A DNA stretch of 64,000 nt from Capniomyces stellatus. Lineage: Eukaryota > Kickxellomycota > Harpellomycetes > Harpellales > Legeriomycetaceae. Below, piece by piece: positions 45,701 through 56,527 of the stretch. Within the stretch, counting starts at the first letter, position 1, and each line of letters opens with the position of its first letter. A program made the translations under genes and the position numbers. The DNA lies in the NCBI GenBank assembly GCA_001661515.1, contig LUVW01000015.1, forward strand, positions 962,822 to 1,026,821, read 5' to 3'. The notes under the pieces are model-generated. The model saw only the letters and a program-made list of their open reading frames with translations. It was not told the origin of the DNA and made no database searches.

Positions 45701-47452
45701 CCAGTTTCCAAAATGAATTTCCATTATAACTATAAAAAACACGACGTTGATTACCTCAGAATGGCGCCCAATAGTCTAAAAGCTTTTAGCAGTGCTGAGA
45801 ATTTAGGCAGCAGTATCAAAGTAAAATTTGGGCCATTATTTTTGGTTAGCAAAGATGTTGGCGATATTGGTGGTGAGTGGGAGGTTGATCCTTCTGCTAT
45901 CAAGATGCTAAACGACAAGCTGGCTAGTGCCAATACAACTGGTGAGATGGTGGATATTTATTCTAAGCTTGAGGGAAAAGACAAAAAGACATTGATTAGT
46001 TTTGACAATTTGAATCGGCTGATTCAGGAGTTCAAAGCTTCAGGGAGAAAAGAACTTTTGGAGGATCTTCTGTTTGATCGTATGGTCAGGATGTACCTGG
46101 CGATTAGAAAACGCGCTCTGGGAGATGGTCCAATTATCATAAAACACTTACCCAAATCGGCGTTCAATTTCTTTTTCCTGATCTGCAGTAATTCGGCTAG
46201 CTACTGTTTTGAAAATTACGAGTTTGGATTGGGTTTTGGATATTTAAAGGCTCTTACTGATATTGGCAGATACATACCTAGTAATCTGTGCAATATTATT
46301 ATTGGAAATAAGGAACTTGAAAATTTTATGGTCAAAGATGTCGATAGTGCAGTCGGAGGCGAAATCAGTGTTCGTACTTTGTTTGGTAAAGTTGGGTGCT
46401 TGGATGGAGTGAAATATTCCGATATAGATAGACAGCAGGTGTTAGTGGATCTGACCACCAAACCAAGTGAAAGAACAGGATCTGATAGGCTTCTAGGTTA
46501 CTTTGTAGATCCAAGGTTGTTTGCAGATGACCCTGACGGTTTCAGTTTTGGTCCGTTAAAAACTCTTTCTTGTGTTTCCCCAAGCTCAGCCGAGATATCA
46601 AACCTGATGAAACTTGCACTCGAGTCCATGGGAATTGATTTCAACAACCCTGCATACTCGCTTCTGAGCAGTGACATCAACAAAAATCTTTCAGTGTACA
46701 AGGAGATGAGCCAATCAAACAATCAGAACTTCGAGTTTGACAATGATATGTACGATAATCAGGTGATAGCACTAAATGCGCTGCAAATGCTCGAGTCGCT
46801 GATAATATCAAACCGCAACATACGAGGCTCATTTTTAAATAAGATAATGTTAAAGCTAAAAGAAGCAAAGATGTTCCCAGCACTGAAGGTGTTATTTGAA
46901 AACGACATTCCGATCTTGTTGACCAAGTACAAGTTCATGAAAGACTACGGCATCCTCATCGTTTTCCGATTCTGGACAACTGCAATCAGTGCATGTTTGG
47001 AAAGTGATATGCTGCACTTGGCCGACACCTACTTTGAACTATACAGAGCCAACGTGATTCCTTTAGTCAGATCATACCTCAACGAGCTCCAGCCAACAAA
47101 AATCCCCGTTTTACCACAAGATACAGTCGATATCTTGAATATCAAACCAACAAATAGAAGGGGAGGCAAAGTCTTGGACTTTAGACTGACTATTGATGAT
47201 ATATGGATAACTAGTGATCAAAGCATGTATTTAAGCGAATGCGATACTACCATTGGGAACCTGAGTATTGGTCATAACTCGATGGCGCATTACTACCTCT
47301 TCAAAGGAAACGACGTTGTAAGGTCACTTTACTATCTCAATTTGATCCGCTCTGACCAGCTATTTTATTCAAAGTTTTCTCTTAGATATCTCAACTTTAT
47401 TAATATATACGTCACTGATGAACTCGACTGCTTCTATTCATTATACGTTTAA
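42797..47452 (+). CDS. Large helical-repeat (PPR-like) protein, probably mitochondrial
   Basis: Uninterrupted 1551-codon frame. The N-terminus is basic, poor in acidic residues and amphipathic (MRQLILKSVRIKSGSSVLF), as for a matrix presequence. If the ATG four codons into the frame is used, the protein starts exactly there. The body is almost all alpha-helical, with PPR-like units such as SVYMMVIGKMMEEGKVEEAI followed by KVMNKL, and a late one near TAISACLESDMLHLADTYFE. PPR proteins in fungal mitochondria bind individual transcripts for processing, stability or translation; very long examples exist. The overall family was not identified, and repeats are too degenerate to count. Wobble positions change from purine-rich at the 5' end to pyrimidine-rich at the 3' end. 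Confidence 0.55.
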   Translation: MDKMRQLILKSVRIKSGSSVLFKLGARNGVGIGVDKFVPSLRQKNESTKHSFRAGSEESMLAVSASSRVERYRWNIGQINSGVGDQMRVGRVKSTIFEKVYIRSVHGSAAAKENAPLDNDFEEDIVENEKSEGWMKKNQGLRSREATMEDINEIFSLEIEERNIVIKRMIEQELLHLIEMRRFTRGRIVNAKPFALLMNKLVEERYIYLESEAEDAKRYDKDYESKIAAFDSGTLENLLKLSVWVDDVEIAVGSVYILVRYAEYRQFTLKSGDLLKVVKLFLSRDIKQIRKENGKEEGDGSNHATEGENIKDMTEKKNGGYSLDYYRAKQRYNREIESILDDSPESVVGGDKHKGEDVDMGLGLELTKGSKLMMEYTFKLMKILIERKVKIGSDQLVTAMKVLSHLKMRHEMYELRKLALRLNTGRMKRKYRFKYIGLMELYRNSRDWVNMSRLQEEFTSEYKDELRTRINNISDYYVTLKELQSAGKESRSTKKLEYNIKNCLVELDGLRSDGGEVLCERIKAKLQTSGYESGLNELDRVVRLDKVLLNKSVYMMVIGKMMEEGKVEEAIKVMNKLCIVPEHYRGSQLLNKEHVAIDEQEAWYCNNKKIYGTKGNGVLDTDVTMGDYELQDTSAADNGSFDMELWEVVPKMDAKAIEKFNKELVIYMMANRDKLDTESQKDFIGLLKSTFRLQVAYHKSVNNDTNTVNEAYADPRVDGLCTISNLKLMDTFVELSDHKSAVYVLMGIVGSNIPINQAIKAKKIKAEWMTSTIIDLMRLTLDKHIPVNLGKETETKDGCLDCSAEWASILRNLVVETRTYSANENSVRWNEWVLKTLIEVVPHRCDLLSQAVEGVMEKKAFVSENMRETIINNHLQLIDAHSSSGDGECTLPTDGHPFEALTMGYWKFLYKCASLEEYSNRLEVSRIFIESKELIEKMADEKKGVFPNTGDDYGCAEWFEEIRNFIYDPVSKMNFHYNYKKHDVDYLRMAPNSLKAFSSAENLGSSIKVKFGPLFLVSKDVGDIGGEWEVDPSAIKMLNDKLASANTTGEMVDIYSKLEGKDKKTLISFDNLNRLIQEFKASGRKELLEDLLFDRMVRMYLAIRKRALGDGPIIIKHLPKSAFNFFFLICSNSASYCFENYEFGLGFGYLKALTDIGRYIPSNLCNIIIGNKELENFMVKDVDSAVGGEISVRTLFGKVGCLDGVKYSDIDRQQVLVDLTTKPSERTGSDRLLGYFVDPRLFADDPDGFSFGPLKTLSCVSPSSAEISNLMKLALESMGIDFNNPAYSLLSSDINKNLSVYKEMSQSNNQNFEFDNDMYDNQVIALNALQMLESLIISNRNIRGSFLNKIMLKLKEAKMFPALKVLFENDIPILLTKYKFMKDYGILIVFRFWTTAISACLESDMLHLADTYFELYRANVIPLVRSYLNELQPTKIPVLPQDTVDILNIKPTNRRGGKVLDFRLTIDDIWITSDQSMYLSECDTTIGNLSIGHNSMAHYYLFKGNDVVRSLYYLNLIRSDQLFYSKFSLRYLNFINIYVTDELDCFYSLYV

Positions 47453-47823
47453 CAACTATATTTCGACATTATGAAATATAAACCCAAAATTTGAAATATA
47501 AAAAAATATAAAAAAACTGTTTCAGTTTCCCGTTTATCTTGAATATCATTCGCCAAATTTCGAGTGTTTCATTTTATTTAAACCCACTTGTTATTTTTTT
47601 TCCGTTTGTTTATTTGTTTTTCGAATCAGTTTGAAAATTGATACCTGAAAAAATTGAGGTTTGAAGTTTGAGATTTGAGGTTTGAGATTCGAGATTCGAG
47701 TTTTGTTAAGAAAAGTTTCTGCAAAGCGCGTCTGTTTACGTTAAGAATTTGTCTTGGTTTCAACTTTTGGTGTTTTGGGTCAAAAGTCACTATTTTGCTC
47801 AGTTTTATTATTGCATTAATCCA
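47453..47823. other. Intergenic, kinase promoter
   Basis: AT-rich, 371 bp, containing a degenerate gtttgagatttgag-type repeat at about 47658-47705. It should hold the promoter and 5' UTR of the kinase gene. Confidence 0.5.
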
Positions 47824-50800
47824 ATGGGGGAATCACAGCCAACACAGGATACTCAGGCAGATCCCCAAACCCAGCAATTTGGTTTGTCAAGCTTTTGTGG
47901 TGGACTGAGTTACAAAAAAGTAAATAACAACAACAACAACAATGGTAGGATAAAACAATTAAGCTTCCAAATCCATAAAGACAAACCCCAAACGAATACA
48001 AATACAAATACAAGCACATCGATTAATCAAGAAAGAAATACAAATTCTGATTCTGAACCCAATAACAAAAACAATACAACTAACGGCCAAAATCAGGAGT
48101 TTAGCGTAGAAGCAAGACTCGTTTCTAATAAATCAGAACCCAAAGAGATTTTACTTTTGAGACACCAACTAGAAGCGACCAACGAAGTTTTACAATCCAA
48201 AGAATTGACTCCTAATGGCAGCAGCAGAACTATTGAAAGTAGAGGATACACCTTCGGCACCAGCCACGCCTCTACAGTCACCTTGGACTTGGGTTCAATC
48301 TTGCCTTTACATTGTTGCATCTATATGGTATAGTCTTCGACGCTACTTGATTATATATATTATTTTGTTATTGAAATTTGTATAAATATGTTTGCCACTC
48401 TGTTTTCAAGAAACATGGCTGATCGCTTGCTCGATTTTTTTTTACATAGGAAAAAAGGGTAAATGTAAAAAACCACCCTGTCCAGTTATACTTTGTGCTC
48501 GAGAATTATAGGTAACACAATCAAACCAGACTCTATTTGTCTGTAGTTGAATATTTGGGTACCTTTTGCGTTGAAAAATATCACAGAGTATGTATCTGTA
48601 AAATAAACGACTGATAATACGTTTGTTACATCTACTTTTTGGCCACTCCTTCCCCTCCCCTCCCTCCTCTCTCTCCTAGTGAAGATAGGACTTTTGTAAA
48701 CGGAATAAAAATTGAAAAAGATCAAAAAAGATTTCTTTTTCACAACGACAAACTTGTTTTTGGATACCTTGGAGATGTTAAAGAACATAATACGGGTCTA
48801 GCTACAAGATTTGGTAAGTACTTCTGGTTAACCATCAATAAAGACATTGTGTATCTGTATGTGTGTATATGCTGATAGTTATGGATGCGAGTAAGGGCGT
48901 TGGTAATTTACGTGCTATTTATTTAAACAAGTAGAGTATACTATTCAAATTGCTTCGCAGAGGAATCTAGTGATCGAGTCGGAAACTTTGCAGGTAATAG
49001 CGGTATATTGCTTATTTTTACTAGATAATTCAACTGCGGTACAAACAATAAAGTTACTAAAATGTAGTTTCAACCAGAAATCCGAGAAAAGTACCGGTTT
49101 ATCCAGAAGATAGGCGCAGGGAACTTTGCGGTTGTTTGGTTGGCGCTGAATATCAGAACTGGGCAGGAAAGGGCAGTTAAGGTGATAAACAAACGCAAGC
49201 AGCTTTTAAGAACAGGGATCTCGCTAGTGTTTGAGCGTGAGGTGTCGATAATGCAACGGCTGTATCATGTAATTACAGAATAAATTAGTACAATATGAGT
49301 ATGTTTTAAGGAGTTGGCCAATTGGTGTTTTTAGCTATTGCGAGTAACACGAATTTACCTACATAATAGCCAAACGTAGTAAAGTGCCACCAGGTTTATA
49401 TGGATGAAATGAGAATATACATATTTATGGACTTTGTTGCAGGTGGTGATTTGCTGACGTTTATTTTGGATAAGGGGGCGTTAAAAGAGTCGAAAAGCCG
49501 TGTATGGTTTAGCAAAATAGCAGATGCAGTCAGGTACTTGCACGGAAACGGAATCACGCATAGAGACATCAAGTTGGAAAATGTGCTGGTAAACTTGGGT
49601 AGCAACGACGAGATTGTTGATTTGAAGCTGGCGGATTTTGGACTTGCCAGAGCAGTTGGGGAAAATGAGATGATGAAGACTATGTGTGGTACACCAAGTT
49701 ACCTGGCCCCAGAAATATTTTGCAACCCACGCGAAGCACTGTATACCAAGTCTGTTGACATTTGGGCACTGGGTGTGATCCTGTATGCCATAAACACAGG
49801 CGAATTTCCGTTTATAAGAATGCCTCTTGGTGGAAAAGTAACAAGCGAAACATTTATGAAGGCAAGCCAGCTGGTTATGACCAACCCGAAATTCGTCAAT
49901 TTGTCCACCCCACTGCGACTATTATGCAAAGGAATGCTGAATGTAGACCCGGAATTTCGATATGAAATCGAGCGGGTTTTGCTGGACAATTGGACCTTGG
50001 GAATCTCGCTATCTTTATGCCGAATGAATGGTAGTAGCGATTGTAGTGATAGTGGCTGCAATGGTGATTGCAATGGCGATGGCAACAAAAACCTTGAGCA
50101 TGTCGATGGCTTGGCTTGTGGAGATATTCGTGATATTGACAACTTTGACCACGATGAAAAATATGGAAACATTGATAATGGGGTAGGCTCAATTGGATCT
50201 GAGATGCTTTACGGAAAACTTGTTAGTTCCTCTCGCTGTGAATGGCAATCGTGCATTGATCTTTTTGGCGACTGTTTGACATTTGGAAGAAGCAAAAGTA
50301 ATATATCTGACATTATAACACCATAATCTTTATTTTGCAACACATCGCCTAAATGAACTCTTTGTGGCGTCATTTTACTTATTTGTTATCTATTTTTTAT
50401 TGTTTTAGATATGAACGTGGTGTTACAGCACCCTCGTGTTAGCGGCCACAGTTTCACATTATATCGAAACACAGACGAACGATGCAACTTGGATTTGGCT
50501 GATCCTCGCCCAATTGTAGTGATACTAGTTAGGACTGGGTAAATACCATTTCAAAACAATGTTTATTTTATTCATTAGTTGTGTTAAATTGTTTTATTTT
50601 ATTTTTTCACTCTGATGACATATCATTTTCTTGTATATATATTTATAAACTGTAGAAAATCGCCACTTTGGGTTAATGATAGCATAGTCGAGTTCTCTGA
50701 AAGAATAAATCTGCATGACGGCGATAAGTTGACACTGGTCAAGTCATCAAACTCTAATATCGGTAAGATCATGTCATTCATATTCCACACTTTTTTCTGA

Positions 50801-52065
50801 ATTGACTGTGCTGGTCATTTGGTCTACAAAACAAGTAAATGATTTCCTGGTTGGTATTTTAGGTTTCTTGGAGTTTTTTGTTTCTGCAAATCCGAGCGTT
50901 AGTAGAATCTGGGTAAACAGAAAAAACACAAAACAAGTCCAAAATTCCATTTCAAAAACAAAAAACGACGTGTCAGACTGGTTATCGTTTACCAGCAGCT
51001 TGGTCGGAGTGACAAACCCTCAGCCCTCGGTACCAAGGCGCAACAGCCGCGTCAACCCTGGCCATTGCAATAACACCATGGATATTGATAGTATTGACGG
51101 CATGCTTGTTAGCCCGTGGGCAAAACTGAGCATGATTGTCGATGGTGTTGATACGATGTCTTGGGTTCTATTTAATCGGATTTACTCGGTTGGGCGTGAT
51201 AAAGGTATTTCATTTCATTCTCATTTCATTTTTATTTCATTTTTATTTCACCCGCGTTAGCATAAAAATCAATCCAAATGTTTTCTTTTGCTTTTGCTTT
51301 TTGCTATTGGCAGATCGTAACTCAACTGGTTTACTTGTGATTATTTATATTTATTTTCTCTGTCTTTTAGATTGCGATATTTGCCTAGAAAAAGAATTTA
51401 TTAGCAGAATCCGTAATACCATTTTGAATAATATATGGCTATACTAGTTTTATTACTTTATTGATATGTTGCTGCACCATTTGATATAAATTCATCGAAT
51501 TGACTATACTGGCTGATTTTTTAGACTTTACGCTATATCGAGCCAAACCGCCGCATTTCTGCTATGTAATCGACACAAGGTAACTATAATTGTACATATT
51601 ATTACCCTTGTTGTTATTGCCGATACATATCAGCCAAACTAAATAACACAACTGAAATACAATGATACACGGAACAACAGCCACAATGGGACTTGGGTCA
51701 ATGACGAAATCGCCAAACATGACACAAAGGTGTACCTGGAATCCAGTAACTATATGGTTCTGGCTTATAGCTCGGACGAACAGTCCAGCAACCCGGACCG
51801 TTTGGACTATTTGAAAACCAGTAAGTCGCTTTTGTTCAGCTATATTCATAGCAGCATACCAATCGACATTTACTTTTATAACCAGAAATTCTTTTGTTTA
51901 TTTCTTGCTATTTTCTTTTCATTATTATTACCGCTATTGTCATTGCCGTTGTCATTGTAATGTGTATGTTTACTAATCAATGTGTTACAATATTTGCCTT
52001 TTATTTTTTGTTGGAACTGTTATATAGTCAAACTTGGATTTTTAATTACAGAATACACGTTGTAA
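47824..52065 (+). CDS. CDS1/RAD53: CHK2/RAD53/CDS1-type checkpoint kinase with three FHA modules
   Basis: Thirteen exons: 47824-48327, 48547-48587, 48680-48813, 48935-48993, 49068-49268, 49370-50297, 50409-50538, 50656-50762, 50863-51204, 51371-51412, 51525-51579, 51681-51820 and 52052-52065. They join in phase to 898 residues. The N-terminus is an SQ/TQ cluster (GESQPTQDTQADPQTQQ), the site type used by ATM/ATR kinases. FHA1 lies about 147-225, the Ser/Thr kinase about 253-523 (IGAGNFAVV, K284, HRDIKLEN with D379, DFG 402-404, CGTPSYLAPE), FHA2 about 610-700 (CLTFGRSK, LWVND) and FHA3 about 800-885 (SVGRDKDCDICL, ISRIHFTLYR, SHNGTWVND). The family transmits DNA-damage and replication signals in the nucleus. 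Rad53 has two FHA domains and Cds1/Chk2 one, so a third is unusual. Confidence 0.9.
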
Positions 52066-52116
52066 ATTAATATTAATAAATAAAAGTAAATAAATACAAA
52101 CATCAATCATCTTTTC

Positions 52117-52834
52117 TCAACTAATTATCTCGGTTTCGCAAAGCTCAAGACTGACAAACGAAACTAGTCCAGGCTCACTGACTCCCAGTACTAACGAGAT
52201 ATTATCCAAACACTTTGAATCCTCCAGTTGTTTCTGCTCAAGCCGTCTGAGCTGCTTTTTAAAGTGAGTTTTCAAGTTGCCACTGTCCACGCTAGCCAAA
52301 CGCTTGTTTTTCCCGTCTAGTTCGCCAGAGTGTGGTATTTTACTTTTTCCACGTTCCGTTTGCAAATCAGCTCCTCCAATCGCATCCGACTTGCTCTTTA
52401 GCGTCTCTATATGCACCCTACTATTTTCATCGTCGCTATTCCTCTTGCCATACCTTGATACAAGCTCTGGGCAATACGCCATCTGGAACCCTTCATACCC
52501 GTCAGCAATTTTAGTCCCACCAACCCTGCTTTTGCCTACACTTGAACTATCTCCGCTACCTGCCTCTTCGTTTTTTGTTATTGTGTTTGCCGGTACACTT
52601 AACAGTTTCCAATCAGGTGTCAAATTGCTCTTTTTCTTGTAGCTTGTGTTTGGCGCAAACATCTCAAACTCCCTAAGTCTACCCACAAAGCTCCCGTCAA
52701 ACTTTTTAACATCCAAGCTACCTGCTTTACCTATATCCTTTGGCTTTGGTCCTAGATCACGAAGATATCTAAACATCTCTCCTACAATACCCACCATTAA
52801 ATTGGCTACATTTTAGTACCTCCCTACCCCCTTT

Positions 52835-52869
<35 letters not shown>

Positions 52870-54146
52870 ACCAGCGCTATGTGTGCCAATGTTTATTATA
52901 CCAAGTTCTTACCTTGCGAATAAAACACCAAAATGTCCTTCTCCTTTTCTGTACCCAATATCCATAAAACCGAACCAACTATTTTTTTAACTACAAAACA
53001 GCCACAGCTCACTGTCCCAATTATAACTCTAGCTAAACTACGTACAACCCCTAAACTACACTTTGCTAAGCTCAATAACACGCGCTTTAGCCCCTTTTGC
53101 TTTAACAAACCGACATTTCCATGGCTTTTACCCAACACAGTCAACTCTGTAGACTTTTCTTTCAACTCTTTGTCTACCAGTATATATCCCAGTCTGCTCA
53201 AGTATGCATACATCTACACGTTTTTATATTCAACAATCCAAAAAGTTAAAGTAGAAACCCAGTCAAAACGATTTCAATATATATTCATTTCGTAATATCT
53301 GTAACACCTTTCTCTCCCTCCCGCTCTTCTCCCACATTATTCTCCCTCATTCTTCTCTCCCGATTGCGCACTATACTTTGTATAACAAGTTGATTTGATC
53401 TAATTTACCTGGTATGTCCCAACATTTACATTCCTTGTTGCCAACAACAGTTTCCACGTACTTTGCATCATGTCTTGGACAGCATAGCCTTCATTGCGCT
53501 TACCGCTGCTATTCCCAACTATCATCGGTATTCTTAGCAACCCTCTTTCCATCAAAAAAAGTATCTCTTCATTGAATAACCGCAATCCGCCTTTAATACT
53601 GCTGCTGTTCCCACGCCCAGTATCTATCGCCTCGCCAGTTGCCTCGCTTTTACTCTCTCTGTTTAAATATTTACAATGTTCCTGATCTATCGCATTTGAT
53701 TCAGATAAACTAAATGGATCCTTTGGAGCATACGAATACCCTGATTTTACACCTATGTTGGCTTTCTGCTCTTTTATGTGAACACAAACCTGTACTCTCT
53801 TTATAAACTCTTGTTTGCTCCAATTCAATCTACCGCCACCAAGTTTGACTCCATTCCCAACATCTAAATAAGCCCTAACATTTACATTTCCCCAACATTC
53901 GCCTATATTCGTCTTGCTTTTTGGCTTCGATTGGCAACCCAGTAGCTCGCCGTACATGGTTGTCAAGGCCTTTATAACCTGCCTTTCTTGTTCAGCATCG
54001 TTTCCGCTTGTGGTTGGCGAAAACACTTTCCCCATATTATGGCCCTCAAATCCAGCAAAAAGCACTTTGCCCTTTTGCATTTCCAAATATTTCACCATAC
54101 CTTCGCCTTCCTCCTCTTCCTCGACTTTCTCGTTTGTTTTGCTCAT
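52117..54146 (-). CDS. SEN54: tRNA-splicing endonuclease subunit SEN54
   Basis: Three exons, 54146-53409, 53213-52913 and 52805-52117, join in phase to 575 residues. The conserved SEN54 core spans the first junction: EEILFLMERGLLRIP, then a middle helix, then NVGTYQ into MYAYLSRLGYILVDK. The C-terminal core has FEMFAPNTSYKKKSNLTPDW, matching the family end. SEN54 is a structural, non-catalytic partner of SEN2 in the heterotetramer that removes tRNA introns; in yeast this happens at the mitochondrial surface, in animals in the nucleus. The middle (about residues 270-500) is charged and variable. Its 3' end faces the 3' end of the kinase gene 51 bp away, so transcripts probably overlap. Intron 2 contains a dinucleotide repeat. 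Confidence 0.88.
52838..52867. repeat. (CT)n dinucleotide repeat in SEN54 intron 2
   Basis: About fourteen CT units on the plus strand, which is (GA)n in the sense of SEN54, inside the 107-nt intron between exons 2 and 3. Confidence 0.93.
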
Positions 54147-54489
54147 TTCTAAATTTTCTTTTATTAAAAAAAAGGCGTATAAAATGGTTTTGCAAATTAA
54201 ACTCTAGGTTTTCAAAAATAAACTGAAATTAGCTTAATATTTTGTATCTTTATTTGTATTTATATTTAAACATTTATTTTTCGAGAAATGGTAATCAACT
54301 ATAAAAAAAACTGTAAAAATTCCGATTCGAGCAAATTAATTATGAAAAGCGCGGTACAAGCGTAAGACGTATTTTGGTATTACATTGAACAAATATATCT
54401 TGGTTTTAGCTGATTTTTAAGCAACACGGTTAGGCAATTTTTTATTATTTCCTTTTACTCCATATTGCAACCGCCTTTGTTTGGTAGTT
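54147..54489. other. Intergenic, SEN54 promoter
   Basis: AT-rich, 343 bp, between the SEN54 start and the 3' end of the thioesterase gene. No gene visible. Confidence 0.5.
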
Positions 54490-56463
54490 TTAGGCTTGGA
54501 TTTGGGAAATAAACTCGCCAATTTTGTTTCTACGTCTGCCCTGAATATTTTTAATCATATCTTCGTACGTTCTGGGTATGATTTTGCGGATTACCTTGTC
54601 AGACTCAAAAGTAAAATGAAAGGTATTCGTGTTTTCGGTTGTCTGTGTGGCTGGGTCAAGAACATCGACTTTTACAGCAACTTGGAATGTTCTTGCTTGA
54701 CTACTACTGGGCTGGTCGTCTTGTTTGTTTTTAGCATACAGGCCTTTTGCTTTTTCATTATAGTCCTCGTTTCCCGAGTATACGACCTGCGAAGTTAGCT
54801 TGAGCAATGAACCAATGTTCACTGGCTTGGAGAATGAAAAGTCATCCAATGACTTGCTTGTTGGCCTTCTTCCGCTAAACATACACGCATTGGCAAACGC
54901 AAGCTAGCAAACAAGACATTTCAAAACAACAATAGTTAACACACAAGCGCACCCATATTTAGTATACCTGACTAATAATCAACAGCACTTAATATATTTA
55001 TGTATGTCTCCTTACCTCGTGTCCCACTCGCATCAAAAAGCCTCCAAAAATCTTGTTGTGGATATTCTTTTCCTGGGGGAAACATACATGCGTGCTTTCA
55101 AGCTTAGTCTCGTCAAGCCACATGACATCATTAGGTAGCTTGGTCGCATTGTACGAATTGTCTATTGTACACACCAAGAGCACCATTTGAAAACGCTGAC
55201 ACACGCCTTAAAACACACCGCAATAACACAGAAACGCCAAAGTTAAAAGTCATGCTACAATGGCAGAACATTGGACAGCTTACTTGAGTACATGGCTGTG
55301 TCTAGCCACATCTTGTGCATCAAATCGCGCTCATCTTCCCTAGGCGAATTCTCAATAAGCGACTCCATGCTATGTGTTTTTTTCTCGTTCTTTATCTCTA
55401 CAGCCATAAACAACCATAAAAATTACATGGCCACGGTTGATTCCACTCCTGCTGTCTTTGCAGCCAAGTATATGGCACATTCACTATTTATATCAAAAAG
55501 AGCTACTAATGGGACTAAAGCTTACTCTCTGAAATTTTAAACACCTGCCGCTCCTCATTGCTTTCAAGCAGCATGGGGTTGATCTGGACTGCTTTACCGG
55601 ATGTATTGCTTCTGGCAACCATAGTAAACCTAGCTGTTATGACTTTTTTAGGCAACTCTTCCGATGAATTCTCGGGAATCTGCTCCAGCTTCATGCAGAT
55701 CTCCATTGAACTAAACCCTGCATAAGTGACCATACCGCTGGCTTTATAATTGTAATTTGGCAGTATCAATCCTAGGATATCTATCCGATCAACTGCCGCT
55801 GTCACAATTGTTATCTGTGACAAAGCCCCTACCCTATCCGAGGTGTATTTGTATGATATGGCCGCTGCTAGCCTATCAAGATCTTCAAGGACTTTGCCTA
55901 TTCTTATAGACTTTGTGAAGTTCAAGTATTCTTCCACAATTTCCGGTGAATCCTTAAACTGCAGCCAGAATTCGCAATAAGAATCTTGCATTTTCTTCAA
56001 AACCAACGATGCTCCTACTTCAGAGTCGGTTTTTACTTGCTGTTTTCGCTCGCTAAGAGGTATGCTGAAGTGGTTGTCCAAAACCTTGTAAAACAGCTCT
56101 GAATCTTCTTTTGCCCCAGCGATTGCACATTTATTCATCACTTTGTCTATTTGGATTTTAACACAAAGCTATTCACGCCATTTCCTTTCAATTTATCACA
56201 ATCGCTGGTAAAGTATAAAATTCGGACTTACCCCAGGCATTCATTTGATCCTGATTTGCTATAAAGCTCTTCAACCCATCTACCCTACTTTCATCACCCA
56301 CTGGAACTTTGTTTTTGTCGTTTAGCACGGTGTTGGTATTAAATCGTCTGGTGTCTGGCATTCTACACCCCAAGCTTTTGTTGGTGGATGCATGTTTTAA
56401 CGCTATTGAGCTGTGTTTAATATTCGCAAATCTGCCTTTCAGCTGTTGAACAATTATGTTCAT
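54490..56463 (-). CDS. ACOT9: ACOT9-like mitochondrial acyl-CoA thioesterase
   Basis: Five exons, 56463-56232, 56146-55526, 55397-55284, 55206-55016 and 54903-54490, join in phase to 523 residues. The N-terminus (MNIIVQQLKGRFANIKHSS) is basic and fits a mitochondrial presequence. Two hotdog domains follow. The first includes IRIGKVLEDLDRLAAAISYK and VTYAGFSSMEICMKLEQ. The second has NIHNKIFGGFLMRVGHE, then FANACMFSGRRP, a hydrophobic strand series and NTFHFTFESD. The IFGGFLMR motif with the preceding HNKI is the ACOT9/ACOT10 signature. These enzymes hydrolyse acyl-CoA esters to free acid and CoA in mitochondria, buffering CoA pools. Chain-length preference cannot be read. A 16-bp repeat lies just upstream of the start. 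Confidence 0.88.
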
Positions 56464-56467
56464 TTTT

Positions 56468-56527
56468 ATTTATCTTTTACAAGTTTTATTTTTTACAAGT
56501 TTTATTTTTTACAAGTTTTATTTTTTA
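56468..56527. repeat. 16-bp tandem repeat at the ACOT9-like promoter
   Basis: Three perfect copies of ttttacaagttttatt plus a partial fourth, starting about 5 bp upstream of the ATG of the thioesterase gene, so probably in its 5' UTR or core promoter. Confidence 0.9.

Noticed and set aside
53400..53409. SEN54 as three separate small genes
   Set aside because: The EEILFLMERG and YAYLSRLGY blocks belong to one family core, and GT-AG phase joins the three exons exactly.
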